Source: Trichaptum fuscoviolaceum
Lineage: Eukaryota; Basidiomycota; Agaricomycetes; Hymenochaetales; Trichaptaceae
Assembly: GCA_910574455.1 (NCBI GenBank)
Contig: CAJSYZ010000004.1
Location: 1-64,000 of the forward strand
Direction of reading: 5' to 3'
Length of the DNA: 64,000 bases
Within the stretch, counting starts at the first letter, position 1; the number at the start of each line of letters is the position of its first letter. The notes under the pieces are model-generated. The model was not told where the DNA came from. It searched no databases and saw only the letters and a list, made by a program, of their open reading frames with translations. Position numbers and translations under genes: made by a program. This document shows positions 30,624 through 43,757 of the stretch, piece by piece.

Positions 30624-31290
30624 CTGCCCTTTGGGTTTCCAAGTCCAGGATCTCCCATCTGATTGAAAGCGATTGATCTTGGCCTCATCAGACCATACAA
30701 TACACTTCCAGTCATCTGGAGTCCAAAACTGATGTGCAACAGCAAAGTCCAGACGATCTTTCCTTTGCTTTTTGGTAAGCCGCGGCTTTTTCTTCTTCAC
30801 AGTAGCCTTGAACCCTGCACTGCGGAGTGCTCGTCTGACTGTCTCAGTGGAGAGGGGCTTGTTGGTGATGTCTCTGAGTTCCTGAGTCACTTCCACAGCT
30901 GTATCGGCTCTACCAGAGGTAATAAGATGGCAAGCGTGTCGAATATCATGCTCGGTAAGAAGTGAAGGACGTCCTGGAGGTGGAATGGGAATGTTTGGGC
31001 GGTACTTCTTCCGTATGCGTGAGACAGTAGCTATGCCAACTACAGCTTCACTGGCAATCCGAGTTGCAGAAAGTCCATGATCAAGAAGGAAGAGGATTTC
31101 ATCGATTTTGGATTGAGGAAGAGACTTCATGAGAGTAAGAGGCAAGATTGGGGGCTAATTCTATCCAATTTTTGCCCGGACAGCATGCTATATATTTCGG
31201 AAGGGCATCACGTTGCCATAGCAAAAAATCCGAGCAAAATCGGACCACAAATGAATTTTCTAGAGCTTATTGTTAATTTATGTAAACTTG

Positions 31291-31501
31291 ACTCACAGTA
31301 TCCTTCCAATGACATAACATTTTGCATTCTCAATCACTCCACCAGTTTCTCCCCGATTTCCATGAAATTTCTTTTAACATAAAGTAGACATGCAGGGCTT
31401 TCTGTGAGTAGAAATTCCGGATGAAAATATGCGGTCGTTGATGTGCTATTAATAAAACAACTGAAATGTACAAAACATCGGAAGGAATTTGAGAGACACT
31501 G
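31291..31501 (-). repeat. Tc1 terminal inverted repeat, right
   Basis: Counterpart of the left repeat. Its inner word ACTGTGAGTCAAGTT loosely resembles the outer ACAGTGTCTCTCAAATT. That suggests an IR/DR arrangement with two transposase sites per end (inference). Confidence 0.85.
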
Positions 31502-31503
31502 TA

Positions 31504-34185
31504 ATTATATCCCTCTTTAACCCCTCCACACTCTGAAAACTCTGCAAACTTTCCAAACTCCCCGCGGGTGGTTCACAAATCACGAATCAGAAATCACAAT
31601 CGTTGATTCACGCATGCGCGGCCTTAGACAACAGAGCGCGGGCTGGGATGATCCATGAAGCCGTATACCGTCACTCGAACGGCGAGGCCCGGAGCAAGGC
31701 TTCATGTCTTCAACAAGGCTGCTTCCTACCGTGCACCTATCGTCACCTTCTCGGTCATTGGCACACATGCACTGCGCTTGGTAGAAGCAATTAAGCCAAC
31801 TGTAAACCTCGCAAGAGAAAGAAGCATGCAAGGTCGCAGAAGGGCAGTGCTCACGAGCAAACGTCCGAGGATATGTCATAAGACTTCCGCACGGTCACGG
31901 GTTGATTTAGTCTGCAGAGGGCATAGCGAATTTGGCATCAACAAGACGGACGGACATGCCAGTCGGACTGGGACACTCTGCTATGGCTCCCATCTCAATT
32001 GTTGACTATAGCACAATCACACCATCCGAGCACTTTCTCGGGACTCAAATTAATGTTTAGATGGAAGTAATGACGAATTTGACGATACGGAGGTCACTTG
32101 GAAACTTGGTTTATTAATTTACTTCTTTCCTTTGTAAATGTGCTATACATCCTTTGACTACATCTAATGCCAGGTTTTTCATACAGATGCTGTGTAAATG
32201 GTATATCATGATGACTGCATACTGTTCTCAAGCATCTCTTTTTGACGAGGAAGGAGACGATGGATTGTATTCTACTCTCGAAATATGCATCAAAATGTAC
32301 CAGACGTAGTGGAACTGTAATGTATGTACATTGAATTGAAAGCTACATTGTTGCGAGGTTGGTTTGAAGCTCTCGAGGATTCAGTGGCGAGCGATCCTGA
32401 AATGACCCAATGCAAGTAATATCGCTCTGGAGATTGCGAAATGAAGAGCGTTAATTCGATGTATTGTAAGTGTTTTCGAAGAAGAGACTCTTAGTACATA
32501 TATTTACTACCTAATTCCGCCCGCTGGCGGTATCCGCTTGTCTCTCACAAAACATATTGATGGTTACCACCGCAGTACTCCTTCAGTTTCCTCTTGACAT
32601 CTAGAAGTTCCCTTTCCGCTCTTTCTGTTCATCTGTACAACGCCTTAACGAATCCAAAACCCCCTTTAAGTCGACTATCGTCGCCAACGAATGTCAGAAA
32701 TTCGAAGCCTGGTAGACTGGAGGTACGGGCGACAGGTGTGAGGTGCTCCCCCAACGCCTTTGTGATGTTGATGATCGTACAGTCTGCTTTAATGAAGAGC
32801 AAGAGAATTGTATCTTCTTGGACTTCAAAGCTCACCAAGGGTTGTTCTGGAGTTCAGACGGCAATCTTGTGGGGAGTAAAATAAGTAAACAATTGATTTA
32901 CATCTATTGAGTGTTCTTCCGGTAATATAAACCTCGTAATCTCTATTCGAAGCTCAAAGCGAGACAGATGCATGAAGGGATGCTGCGGTGGCGGCAATGA
33001 GTGATGATAGAAGGATGGACTAAATGATACGCAGAAGACCGTAGTGGACCTTGAGGTGCAGTTCAGAATGACGAAGGACTCGCAAGAAGAATATGTGTCT
33101 GTACCATTGTCGACCGGATACTCCTCTACTCCAGAGCCCACCTTCTTTCGCCACCGTCTCCATCGAATGCACCCTTGCCTTGCACGAGCAGCAAAGTCGC
33201 GCGTCATCTCTCCGTCCACAAGCAGCTGAATTAGCAAAGAAAAAAGCTCAGACAAAAGGTCGACTTGGCCACGAAACCTTGCTTACTGTACGTGTCTTTC
33301 GTTAAACCCCTTCGCTCTCGGACCGAGTCGGTCTCAGCAGAGATTTCTGAGGCGTAGCGTCTAAAGGTCGATGGCCTACGCAAAGGAGCTGACCAAGAGG
33401 GCTAAGGTGGTTTCTATCGGACGGGTGCAATGCTCTTGGACTTCCGTGACATACGCGTGGCTAGATGCGGTTCAACTGAACAATATCCCCGAGTCGGCCG
33501 AATTTCCAGCTACGATCCCGCGAACATCAGCCTGGATGCCTTGCTTTCTTCAAAGCGCACACAACTCACTGACCACCGGGCCACCACCGGGCGGCACAAG
33601 CACATCTCCACCCACACTACCGGCCCTCTCACTCCGATATTGCAGTAATGTCTCTCTCTCGCGTACCCGTGCCCAACAGACGCGAGCCGCTCTCCTCGAC
33701 CCTCTCTGTTTCACATGGCTGCAATAGCACTGAATTGTCCGCCGCCCCGCCGTACGCCAGCACGGTCCGTTTGAGACACTGCCCATGCGCGATGGCCCGG
33801 CGTAATGTCGCCTCCGGACACCCCGATCAGCGAGGAACGAGGACGGTTATCTCGAGTGTGCGTGCCAGTACACTAGTACTATGGCAGCTGAGGGCGTCCA
33901 GGGTCAGAGCCTACGCGGGCCGCAGCCCGTTATAATCGAGGTCCGAGGTCGCAGCGGCCGGTCTTGGTAGTTGCCCGCGCCCGTGCATGTCGTCGCCGAC
34001 TTCGAACCAGGATATCGCAGTATACCGGGTATCCACAGCGGGGCGGAGAGGTATGCTTTCAGGCTGAAGGGTTCGTCTCCTCGTGTCGACAGCCGTACAT
34101 CCAACGTGCAAACGAACTAACTGCCTGCCTCATGCCTGCTCCGCCTCCGTGAAAAGTATAACCAGGTCCAGCCATCAAAATCCGA
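31504..34185. other. Intergenic, no confident gene
   Basis: Two minus-strand frames (33255-32854 and 32838-32629) lie in tandem and could be exons of one gene or relic, but no motif or clean splice pair was found. Other frames (31655-32005, 33371-33727) lack support. Confidence 0.35.
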
Positions 34186-34692
34186 GATCGTTGCCACTCA
34201 ATCCACCCATCCGCTCCGTCATTGAATCTCCTTTCCCTTGGCCTCTCCTCGAGACACACTTGGCACCCCGTGCGCGAATCGCGACTCGTTATCGGATAAA
34301 TCTGTCCTCCGGGACGAGCTGAGCTGAGCGCGTGCGTGACAGTCGCTCTCTTGATGGTGACGTCCTGCATTAGTCGTCAATGTTGTTTAGTAAAGGAGAT
34401 ATCCAGACGCACGTAGAGGTTGTCGAAAGAGTACCGTCTCCCTCCAACATGTCCTTGGACAGAACTGAGTATATCTCCATGTACCAGTTCCTATCTGATA
34501 TCTCACATCAAAGACGAAATAAGGATTATGGTAGAGTAAAACTCACTGAAGAACGTCGAAGAAGAACACTGTTGTCGCATCGGAAAGTTCTTGAAGTCGG
34601 TGTACGCAACGGTTTTGGCTTGGCCTGCACCAGGACAAATGATTTGGGACAAAGAAGAAGTAGGAGACAAGAGCATGTTTTCTGTCCGCCAT
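34185..34692 (-). pseudogene. Truncated VPS10 copy 2
   Basis: Reading minus, ATG 34692 starts MADRKHALVSYFF, matching VPS10 exon 1. The frame then shifts near the signal-peptide end. The nucleotide sequence still matches (GCGTACACCGACTTCAAGAA), but in another frame. A longer intron-like insert of about 200 nt follows. Then comes the same internal VPS10-derived block found in copy 1 (GACGTCACCATCAAGAG to GAGGAGAGGCCAAGGGAAAG, about 34350-34227). It cannot encode a receptor. The upstream TGACGTAA box is kept at 34793-34800. Confidence 0.78.
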
Positions 34693-34869
34693 TGCTGTGT
34701 ACGATGATGAAGACGTGTTGGGCGCCGTGTGCAGCGGTGAATATGTGTTTGCACCTGTGGGCCTCAAAACTTGAACTTGAAGCAAACTTGAATTACGTCA
34801 TCGGATTTATTCCAATGCAACTTAAATCGGAGTCGGAGTTTCGTTTCCATCTTTACTTCTGACCACCGT

Positions 34870-36360
34870 GTTCATCGCAGCGAATTTCTGTGGTTGACAC
34901 TCAACCTTTTATCAGACGTATCTACCAGCTCAATGCCTCGGTAGCTTGGCTCTTCACTCCCTTCTTCGTCATTTACTCTGATCTGTTCTCTGAAGCTGCT
35001 GTTCGTCAAAGCTATCAGTGACACTGCTTCACAGTATCATCCGCCTTCAACCTGGCGGCGATAGCCGCGGGCCCGCAAACTCAGACTTCGGAGCTTATGG
35101 TAAGCTTAGCGTGTGTGATGGACTCGACGCTTGCTTTGGGGGTCACAGTCTGAACGAAGAACCCCGGGCATCATAAACACTCGGACCTTTTCCAGAATAG
35201 AGGGAGGTCATTGCGAGAACGCTCCTTCGTCTCTCCATTCAAGTCCATCGTACGAAATTCCCAGAACGTACTTGATGACATCTGTACATCTGTACTTTGC
35301 ACGTCTCCGCGTTCTGTGTCCTCTATTCCGATCTTCTGAATCAGATCACGATGGCGGCTGATAACAGTGAATAACGCGATACCGGTTCTGATACTACTGT
35401 GAGGAGCTAATCATCGACCCAAGTTCACTTGAGGCTTATGAGTCGCACTCTCTCTGGATTATAAACAGGCAAGATTTAATTACGACCACGTCCAATGCCC
35501 CTCTTCCTCGTGTCGCCATGTCTTGCAAGAAATTTTCATGACTTCGATTCTTCCAGATCTGGCCTTCGGGTCTCCGACTGATAATTTCCCCACTTCAGAA
35601 ACATGTATCATCAAGCTGGTTTTGCGATGTGGCGCTCACAAGGTTCAACAAGTTATGGAGGACGCTCAGAAAGGCGGCGCTTGTTTTGACGCTCGATTAC
35701 GAACGTCTTTCACACCAGTGCCCAGGCTTTCAAAAGGAACTGCTATGGACTGCCTCATCAGCATCTAGGCGTCATTGAACATGCAGTACTCCCCGCCTAT
35801 CGTCTGGCCCATATTGCTGCTTCTGTGACAATGTCCGCTAACGTTGTTCAGGCGATTACCGCATTCGGTGAGCAATGATGCCCCACCTTCGCGTTTTCAT
35901 TTATGTTTATCGGTCTTCGAGAGTTTTTAAAGGTTCTTCTAAAAGTGTCTAGCATTGCAATAGGATCACATGGTGTATCTTGTGTTATGTTTTATCCATG
36001 GAAAGGCATCAGAACACGTTGAGGACGGTTGTTTCCTCTACCTTCGATGAAGATTCTACCCGTTGTTCTAGTATGTCAGCGTAGTACGTACAAATCGCTC
36101 TCTGGCGCTCGCATCACTAACATATCTTTATTCAGCCAGAAATGCGGCACAGCTTATGCCAACTGTTCTTACCACACCGCGGTGTCACAATCTACAGCAC
36201 TAACAACACTCCAGCAAGGCTACACCGCAACCCATTTGCAGATAAGCGGATGGAGATCTCACAGAGATAGGAGTACATGCTGCTCAGCAGAAAATGCATA
36301 AATCTGACGTCTTCTTCGTCCCCATAATGTCACCCGTCTCCTCATTATCTCACTATCACA
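34870..36360. other. Intergenic, no supported gene
   Basis: Only small frames, such as 35523-35768, which has no recognisable motif. This is likely the upstream region of the gene starting at 36365. Confidence 0.4.
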
Positions 36361-36364
36361 CAAG

Positions 36365-38176
36365 ATGTCGGATAACATCAGCATCTTCAACGATGGGTCA
36401 CTTCGTGATCCAAAGAGTTATCAGGTCTTACGGCTGCTTTACCAGGCGCACCTTGGCCTGGGGCGGAGGGTTCCGACTTATGCCTTCATGCCTAAGAGTA
36501 TGGCGCACGTTATTCGCCAGACCTGCAAGGTCTATGGCGGCATTTTCGGGCTTATAGAGAAGGTCACTCAGGGACAAGACGTCACGGAAAGTCACGGGAG
36601 GTACACCGGTGCCATCAAACCACTTGAAGAGTACGTGTTGAATCTCTTCTTCCTCGTATATTTCTGAGTGATTCAAAACCTACTTCGTAGCATTCTACTG
36701 GCTCTTCGAGCAGGTATACGCAGTGTTCCGCAGAAAAGGATAAACGCGCTTATTTCCGATGAGTGTGGAGAGACCGGAAGTATTCCTGCTATCATCAGGG
36801 GTATTCTTGAACGGCTTGAGGGTATCAAATCGTCGTTGGTTGAAACTGTTCAGAATCTTTCTCGAAATGAGAAGCTCAAGGTCAGTCCGTGAATGCTTGT
36901 GGTCTATGTCAGCTAAACTGTATGTATAGGATGTCAAAGCCGCTGTCGACGACTCATTATCGGGCGACGAAGAGTTTATCTCATATATCATTGACCTCGG
37001 CGAGATGAATGTCGTTGACCTAGGACTTACGTACGTGCAATGACTGTAAATCCCGGGCCATCCCTTGACTCTGTGTTCATCCAGTGAGGAAGAGTTTGCG
37101 GAGCTATTGGCAATACTGAATGATATCAAGGAAAAATACGGTACAGCAATGAAGGATACGAAGGTCAGGAACCAGTGTTACATCTGAGAAGTATAAGCGT
37201 CTCTGATCTATTTGTGAACAGAACGTCAATATCAACCTGATTGTCATCAACATCATCACCGTAAACATGACTGTCTACATCAACTCAAGGACTCCAGGTG
37301 GGAGAGAGAAACTTAGGTCATCCAAGTTTTGGAGTAGGGTTAAGAAGTACGATTCTGTTACCTCTGTGCCCGTTTTTCCATTCTTCATCGTCTTGCTGAA
37401 TAACTTCCAACAGCTTTTTCAACAAAGCGAAAGACGTGCTTAATGTCCCAATCACGCCGGAGACCACTGAAAAGCTTCAGGCCGACTTTGCCGATATTAG
37501 AGATATAATCATTGTAAGCCTCTTAGATCTCTGTTACATCCTCATTTTGTGAACGCCGGTACAGCTGGAGACCAAGAAGCCAGCCCTTGATCCCCGGCTC
37601 TTTGAGGATTTGGCAGCCCAACTACCTACTGTTCAGCGGTCCTTCTATCTTCAGTCACTGCTCTTCGTCAACCTTGTCGGTAACCACTTTGAGGTGTGGA
37701 AGGGACGGAGTGCATCATCGGAGGGCTACGACTCCATGGTAAGGAAGCTAACGAGGTACGATGCATGTTACTCTCTTCTTGGATTTAGCTGATTCCATTC
37801 TCAACTGTAGTACAGCAAGCGCTACTGAAGTAGCGCTACGAAACGCAAGGGATACACAGCTTGAGAAGCTGGAAGATGAGAGCGCTCATAAACACTCGTC
37901 GGAATCAATTTTTAAAACGGCTCACGACCGACTCACCGAGTTACTACGTGAGGCAAAGGTACGTTAGAATTCGTGTACACCTAATTACCAAGAAATAGTT
38001 TTGATGAAGTTTATGGGCAGGATGATATCGAAAAGCATGCTCAATCCTTCAGTCTCGCTCGCGAACAGGACTGGAAAGCCGTGCAGGATTTGAGACTCGT
38101 GAGTAATGCATTTCTAACATATTATAGCTGCATATTTGCTGATATGATTAATGAGGTTATGGATGACAATTGGTGA
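36365..38176 (+). CDS. Helical accessory protein A (paralogue family of three)
   Basis: Exons 36365-36630, 36691-36880, 36930-37030, 37085-37163, 37222-37346, 37414-37513, 37565-37755, 37811-37958 and 38021-38176 join to 451 residues. I do not recognise a named family. The sequence is mostly amphipathic helix (ILERLEGIKSSLVETVQNL, LEKLEDESAHKHSSE). It is paralogous to the genes at 60162-62110 and 41223-42915: the intron positions and phases correspond through most of the gene, as do short motifs (IKPLEDILLAL versus IEPLENLLFKF; RSFYLQSLLFVNL versus RPFYLQSLVLVSI). The last exon could also be read differently after 38098. No signal peptide or obvious transmembrane segment is seen. Function unknown. 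Confidence 0.72.
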
Positions 38177-38179
38177 GAA

Positions 38180-41100
38180 AAGAGAGTGGGATGTTCTGTC
38201 TGAAGGCGGAAGACAGCAAAAGAGCACTGAGGTAATTAGTCGAGTTACGAATAGAGACAGTACGTGAGCTTATACCCATCATTCCAGACGAAGGCGAGGA
38301 AAATTTTTCTTCCCCCAGAGATACTTCTGCACAGTGGTTTGATGGTGAATTCATCGAATCCGAGTCCGACGGGTAAATTACACTTTCTTCTTGTACATGC
38401 ATTCAGACAGAACACGTACAACAATGCACATTTTTTGCAGTCGGAATATGTTAGACAAATGGAGCTCATAAGATGAATCAAGAAGCAATAAGTACGACAA
38501 AGTCTTGAACTATTGAACCTGCAAGGGCGGAGGGTATATTCGATAACGGGCATTGTTGTTAGGGAAGGAAATCCGGAGTCAGGCTGTGTTATACCGGATA
38601 GTCCTATACTAGCCGATTGTTCTGCCTGCAACAAATATCTGGAAGTCGTTTGCCTAATCTCCCACGGATATTGAGTATGAGCTTGATGCAATTCTATAGG
38701 AGTCGGAAGTTCTCCATGTCTTCTAGATGTCCAGAAAGATCTTGCAGCTCTTCCGTGCTGTGCTGCGAAACGTACTAGACAAGTCACAATACGCTCGAGT
38801 CGCGGGTTTTTGGAAATACTGCCAAAATCCAGCTCCATCGGAATGAACCAGAGCTCCCGAAGCTATCGTAACCTTGTAAGAGCCTCATTAGAGGGTTGAT
38901 ACGGGTTCAGGTATTGTCATAAGTCTATACTGAGCAAACGAAGGGTGGGTGACCACGCACACCGCTGCATCGCCACTGTTTACCCGATTTCCGTAAGATA
39001 TAACACCAAGCTTCGCCACACCGTTGTTACGCATCGCTTGAATGCCGCGGATACGATCCTTAGACTTATCGAAGGTGTGGTGGGGGCTAAAATAAAAGCT
39101 GCTGCGTTTTCGAGATACAAGGTTAGAAAACACCCCCACGGGCCACGGCCATCCCTGGTATCGTGATTGATGAAGCTTAAGTATGAGTGAAAGTCGGTTT
39201 AGATAGTAGCGATATAATGTCTCTAACATACGTAGACTTCTGCATTCAGGTATTCTTGTTTCAAGTTGAAGCGGAGTCTCAATTAATTACGTCATTACCA
39301 TGAGTCTGAAAAAAAAAACTTCTTCAAGTTGTTGCTGTCTCTCAGGTCTTCCAAGGAACGCGCCATTCAGCATCAAGATCGCTACTCCTTTCCTCGAACC
39401 AGAATATTTGTACCCTTTCTCATATCAAACAAGACCCGCTAATTGACGTTCTTGTCCTCGATGGTCTACGCTTTTCTCGGGTGACAATATGAAACACAAT
39501 CCTGAGTGCGGATGAAGCTTTGCATCACATCTGTCGACATCACCACATTGACTATATTGGATTACGGTGCTTCTCGTATCATGATCTTCCATCCTCAGCT
39601 CCTCATCGTTATCGTTATACACGTGTGCGTAAAGCCACTGCATCATGTTATCCGTATGGTATCGCTGATATGCTTTCATTATCTTCAGAACTTGACTTAG
39701 GCGGTCAATGACGAGGTATCAACCGACCTGCTGGCTCACCGAGCTGAACTTCTACCCATGAATACATGTTCTACCTCGCCGATCAAAAGTTCAAGATACA
39801 TTTGTGTTGGACAGCATGCTGATAAGCTTTCTTCGTGAGTGATTTCCCAAAAGTGTTCAAATGCTAGTTTGTTGAAATGGCCATGTGTCTTGTATTAAAG
39901 AAGACTGTTGAGCATTGACGACCTAATATAGTGTTAGCGCCTTGGCCACTGACATGTGTAATGCAACATTGTGCGTCTAATTGTTGCGCTCGTTTCGGTA
40001 CTTATCGTACTTTGCATGGTCAGTCAAGGTTACGCATGAGAACAAAGAACTCTCTACTCAGACTTCTCACTACTTACACCCCATCTCGTACGTAGCATCT
40101 CATTGTAACGTCTCGTATGAGCCTGTATCTCTCATATCTGACCAAGCGCTGACCGCAAGTTTGTATAGCAGGGAAATTCGAAACATAGCAAAACATTACA
40201 CCTCACGGCTAGTACAACAAGTTACGGAATGCAATATTCTCGCCGCAGTGATGCAGCGTCTAACAATATCGTTTGAGGTTATGTAACTGCAGCCGCAGGG
40301 GAGCTCGGCGCTGGCAACGCTTCCGGGGGATAGCACTTAAAGTTCCGGGTGTACTTACAAGGCAACGTGTGACAATTTGAGAAGGCGTCATTGTCATATG
40401 ACCACTGACCTTCACTTGACACTTCCACCCCAATTTCCTTTCCTGAAAGCTACCAACGGATGATACTGGATACTGCGTATCCATATATCCGGCGTAGGGG
40501 CTTGCGAATCGCTTGGAGAAACATGATTTGCCAGAGGGGCAGTAGGCGATTTCCTAACTGAGTCGTCCGTTACTAGCACTTTTTCGAAGTGTTTTCACCA
40601 TGAAGGCATTATTTCTCGAGCCTTTACTTTTAAGTGCGAAGTGAGGATAAATAACCGAGGGTTTTTCAGGAGATCCAGGTCCCTTTCCTCGCGGTATGTT
40701 TAGCTTCATCTTTCTTAGACTTGATTGTGACAACTACCATTTGTTATAGACCAAACTGTTTGCAACGCAGACGTTTTAGCTTTCCAAGGATGATTTGTAT
40801 TACGGACTTTGAGTGGGAAAGTCGAGCCAATATTCAAGCAACTCATGATGACAGGGCTCTGATTTCGTCCTTGTAACTCCGAAATTCATAATAACAAGGA
40901 GGATTTACCGGTCACAACTAACGCGCAATTAATTTTAGGACCAATCAATCTCATTCTGCACAATTCCCGCAACGCTTTGCCGCTGGGATGACTCCAGGAT
41001 GGTCAGCGATATGAAGTTTAAGGTTTCGCAGAAATGAAACAAGGCAGGATTCAGCGGGATGTTTACGCGTTCATGCCAACCTCTTCTCATCTTCTATATG

Positions 41101-41215
41101 ACATACGTATTCCATGTGTATCTGGGCAGGCATAACAACAGTCCCAAATAACAGTCAGTAAGCAGTATAAAAGCAAACCAGAAACAGTACACTTCAACTC
41201 ACTCCCCTACACTTC
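38180..41215. other. Gene-poor interval
   Basis: A minus-strand frame of 197 codons (38838-38245, starting MELDFGSISKNPRLER) is the longest. It has no motif, and the second half looks non-coding, so it is at best a relic. An A run lies near 39310. Nothing else could be supported. Confidence 0.35.
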
Positions 41216-41222
41216 ATTAGTC

Positions 41223-42915
41223 ATGTCTGGAACCACTTTCCGCGACGAGAGCATCGAGCTCAAAACCGAGTATCGCATAAGCCACTTGAGCTATGCTTTA
41301 CTGAAAATCCTCCAAACCGATATCTATGAGCTTCCTTACTTCGTACACTCATCATCTTCGTTTGGAATTTGGGCACATCACGTGTACAAGCAAATTATTG
41401 TCGGTATATCGGAAGTCGAGAAGAAGGATACTCCAAACCTTGTTTCATTCCGGTCTTACTCTTTTGCAAGAAATGAGCTAGAGCCGTAAGTAAACTCCCT
41501 TGGTACACCATAACTTACTTATAGCCATTATATTACAAGCTTGCTTTGCGAGTTTGTTGCTGCGGTCATATCAAAGAGCAGGCCTGGGAAGAGTCTATTA
41601 GTTATCATCGAAAATTTTCATAAGAAGTTGACGAAGCTAATCCTCGAACAGGTATGCTTCGAGTGATCTCAGAACTAACGGTCGATTAACTACACTCTTC
41701 GCCCAGCCTCCGAGTGCTCCGTACCTTTACCACCAGTTCGAAGATGCACTATCAACGTTCAAGATAAACTTTGACATAGAGAAACGAAACTATCTAATAG
41801 AATGTTTCCGACTCATTCTGGAACGGATTCAAGCGTAACTCAGACCGGTGATGACTTGCTATAGATACTATCTGACTTCTTATATAGTAGCAATACATTG
41901 TCTGAGCACATCGTTCACCTTCAGACACTTGCCGAAGGCTTGGGCGAGGACGGGGAGCAAAAGATTGACGGATCGGTGAGCTTGTTGTTGCCCCGAATGC
42001 AAGAATACTGTTGCTTACTCTGTTCTAGCGGGTTGATTCTGCTGTCCTAGTTATGATTGAAATTGATTGGAAGAGACCAAAATCCGAACCACTTACTGAG
42101 GAGGAGACATCTATCATCATCACAGTGATAGAGTACGTTTTATTTATGCAATCAACAGGTCTGGGGCTAATGGCACCATCATTACAGACTCATCAGATCT
42201 GGAAAGCAGCCCAATATTGCCTCTGATCCTGACACGCATCATGAAGGCACTGATTCAGCTTATACTGATGCAAGGGTAACACAGCTCATTACATATACCC
42301 ATGGTGATACGCTTATTGACTCGTCCATATCCATAGGTTATGTCCAATATATTGAAGCTTGTGGCGACAGTTGGCATTCAATATGCCGAGCAGACGACCG
42401 TTCTTGCTGAGATTTGTTTGAAGTTCTACCTAGCGAGCTCGGAAAGCACGGGGACCACCAAAGAAAAGTTTACGAGGCAAGTCTATTTTAATTCAAGTTC
42501 CTTTCTTATTAATCATGGACGAATGATACTTGCATCCTTTAATAGTGTCGTCTCACCAGTAATACAGGCAATCACGGAAGCGAAAGGCAAACTCATTAGA
42601 TTCATGGACAATGAAGAAAACACCTATCCTGTGAAGCTGAAGATGGATGCCGCAATTGTAGCCATGACCAAGAATGCAAAAAGCTACGGCGTAGGTCTAG
42701 CCACTGATTTCTTTCATCTTGTCTCTCCTGACATGCCTCAACTTATAACGTAGATATCCGAAGATCTGGGAAAATTATTCGATGATGCGAGGCGTAAAGA
42801 TAACCACAGGATCGATCATTGCAGAGAGCTGATTAGAGACAGGTAAGAACATTCGCTACCATGCTTCTCATCGAATCTGAACCTAGTTTATAGGATCTCT
42901 GCATTCGGAATTTGA
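41223..42915 (+). CDS. Helical accessory protein C (paralogue family of three)
   Basis: Exons 41223-41485, 41525-41651, 41707-41834, 41888-41975, 42029-42132, 42188-42275, 42337-42476, 42546-42690, 42754-42842 and 42894-42915 join to 397 residues. It is the most divergent member of the family at 36365 and 60162: VYKQIIVGISEV aligns with LYKEIYELINKV, and ELEPHYITSLLCEF with IEPLENLLFKF. Intron phases agree. The intron 42477-42545 begins AG|GCAAGT, a GC-AG type, placed by homology with the intron after KLTR in protein A. It is 69 nt, so retention would also stay in frame. Function unknown. Confidence 0.68.
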
Positions 42916-43528
42916 TTGACGTTATTTCTATTTATCGCTGCATATAAGTCTACTACCCAAGAATTGTTTACGCAGCTTCTCGCTTTCATTACCTTCTTGA
43001 TGATTTGGTACAGATTTGTTACAGTTACAGAACAGAACATATCATGATCCTTGTCGGTTTCAATTTAGCAATAAACATACATGAACGATGGTTATCATTT
43101 AGCACACAGATCAATCAGAGACGAGCCCCAGAATGTTTTTTCTACTTACACACGCGGACACGAAAAGCAGAGAAAGCTTGCCGTCGGGCGGTGATGAGCA
43201 TTTGTATTCCAACATTCCTTGATCAGCCCCCACTTCCTCTCCGTCATTCCCTTCTCATATGCGATGTGATCCGCGACATCAGGCGCCTTCCGATGCAGAA
43301 CAACCGCGGTTATTACTTGAGGGTCGCTCAAGCCAGAGTACGGAGGCTGTCCGGTAATGATCTATGGGTAAGATTGAGGAAAGGCGTAAGCATGCGAGAA
43401 AGATGTACGTATTTTAAAGCTGAGTGTCAATCGACTTACCTCCAGGCACGTCATTCCGAATGCATAGATATCACTAGCAAACGTATGTTTCCCACTTCCC
43501 CCAAATGTCTTTGGACACAAGAGCTCCG

Positions 43529-43698
43529 TGTAGAATTGTGCAGGTCGAGACGACAAACGGAGCAGAACGCGACAAAGTTTTCATTGCAGCGACGACGACA
43601 AAAATGTGCCGCAGTAGGTACAAATATATGTAAATAAGCTATTACTTAACATATACCATGCATGCCACATTACAATGCGAGATCGCAAACCTTCAACA
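43529..43698 (-). repeat. 3' LTR of the gag-only element
   Basis: A 170-bp copy with no difference seen from 44859-45028. In element sense a GAGGGAAAG purine tract lies just before it (43699-43707), the expected polypurine primer site. Confidence 0.9.
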
Positions 43699-43757
43699 CT
43701 TTCCCTCGATCGAAGCATTGTAAAACAAACATAAAAATAGAGATAAATGACTTTCCC

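Larger units (their letters stand above)
23950..31130 (-). pseudogene. Tc1 transposase, split by an LTR retrotransposon
   Basis: The N-terminal half reads from ATG 31130 to 30624: helix-turn-helix DNA-binding region (LPQSKIDEILFLL, TRIASEAVVGIATVSRIRKK) and the first catalytic Asp (IVWSDEAKINRF). The C-terminal half reads 24459-23950: second Asp (IFMHDNDPKHTS) and the Glu in NSPDLNPIEHLWNYIK, 34 residues later (DD34E). The halves are separated exactly by the retrotransposon at 24465-30623 plus one CTGCC target duplication. Apart from that insertion the frame is open from start to stop (338 codons), so insertion is the only visible lesion. It cuts and pastes DNA at TA sites when intact. Confidence 0.92.
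23698..31501 (-). mobile_element. Tc1/mariner element, interrupted
   Basis: The ends are CAGTGTCTCTCAAATTCC inverted repeats flanked by TA on both sides (23696-23697 and 31502-31503). Terminal inverted repeats are about 211 bp (23698-23908 and 31291-31501). Without the nested retrotransposon the element would be about 1.64 kb, the usual Tc1 size. It carries one DD34E transposase gene on the minus strand. Confidence 0.93.

Noticed and set aside
38245..38838. A 197-codon minus-strand hypothetical gene
   Set aside because: The first third looks coding-like, but the rest is Cys/Leu-rich noise and no splice pair or homologue was recognised. Left as an intergenic note.
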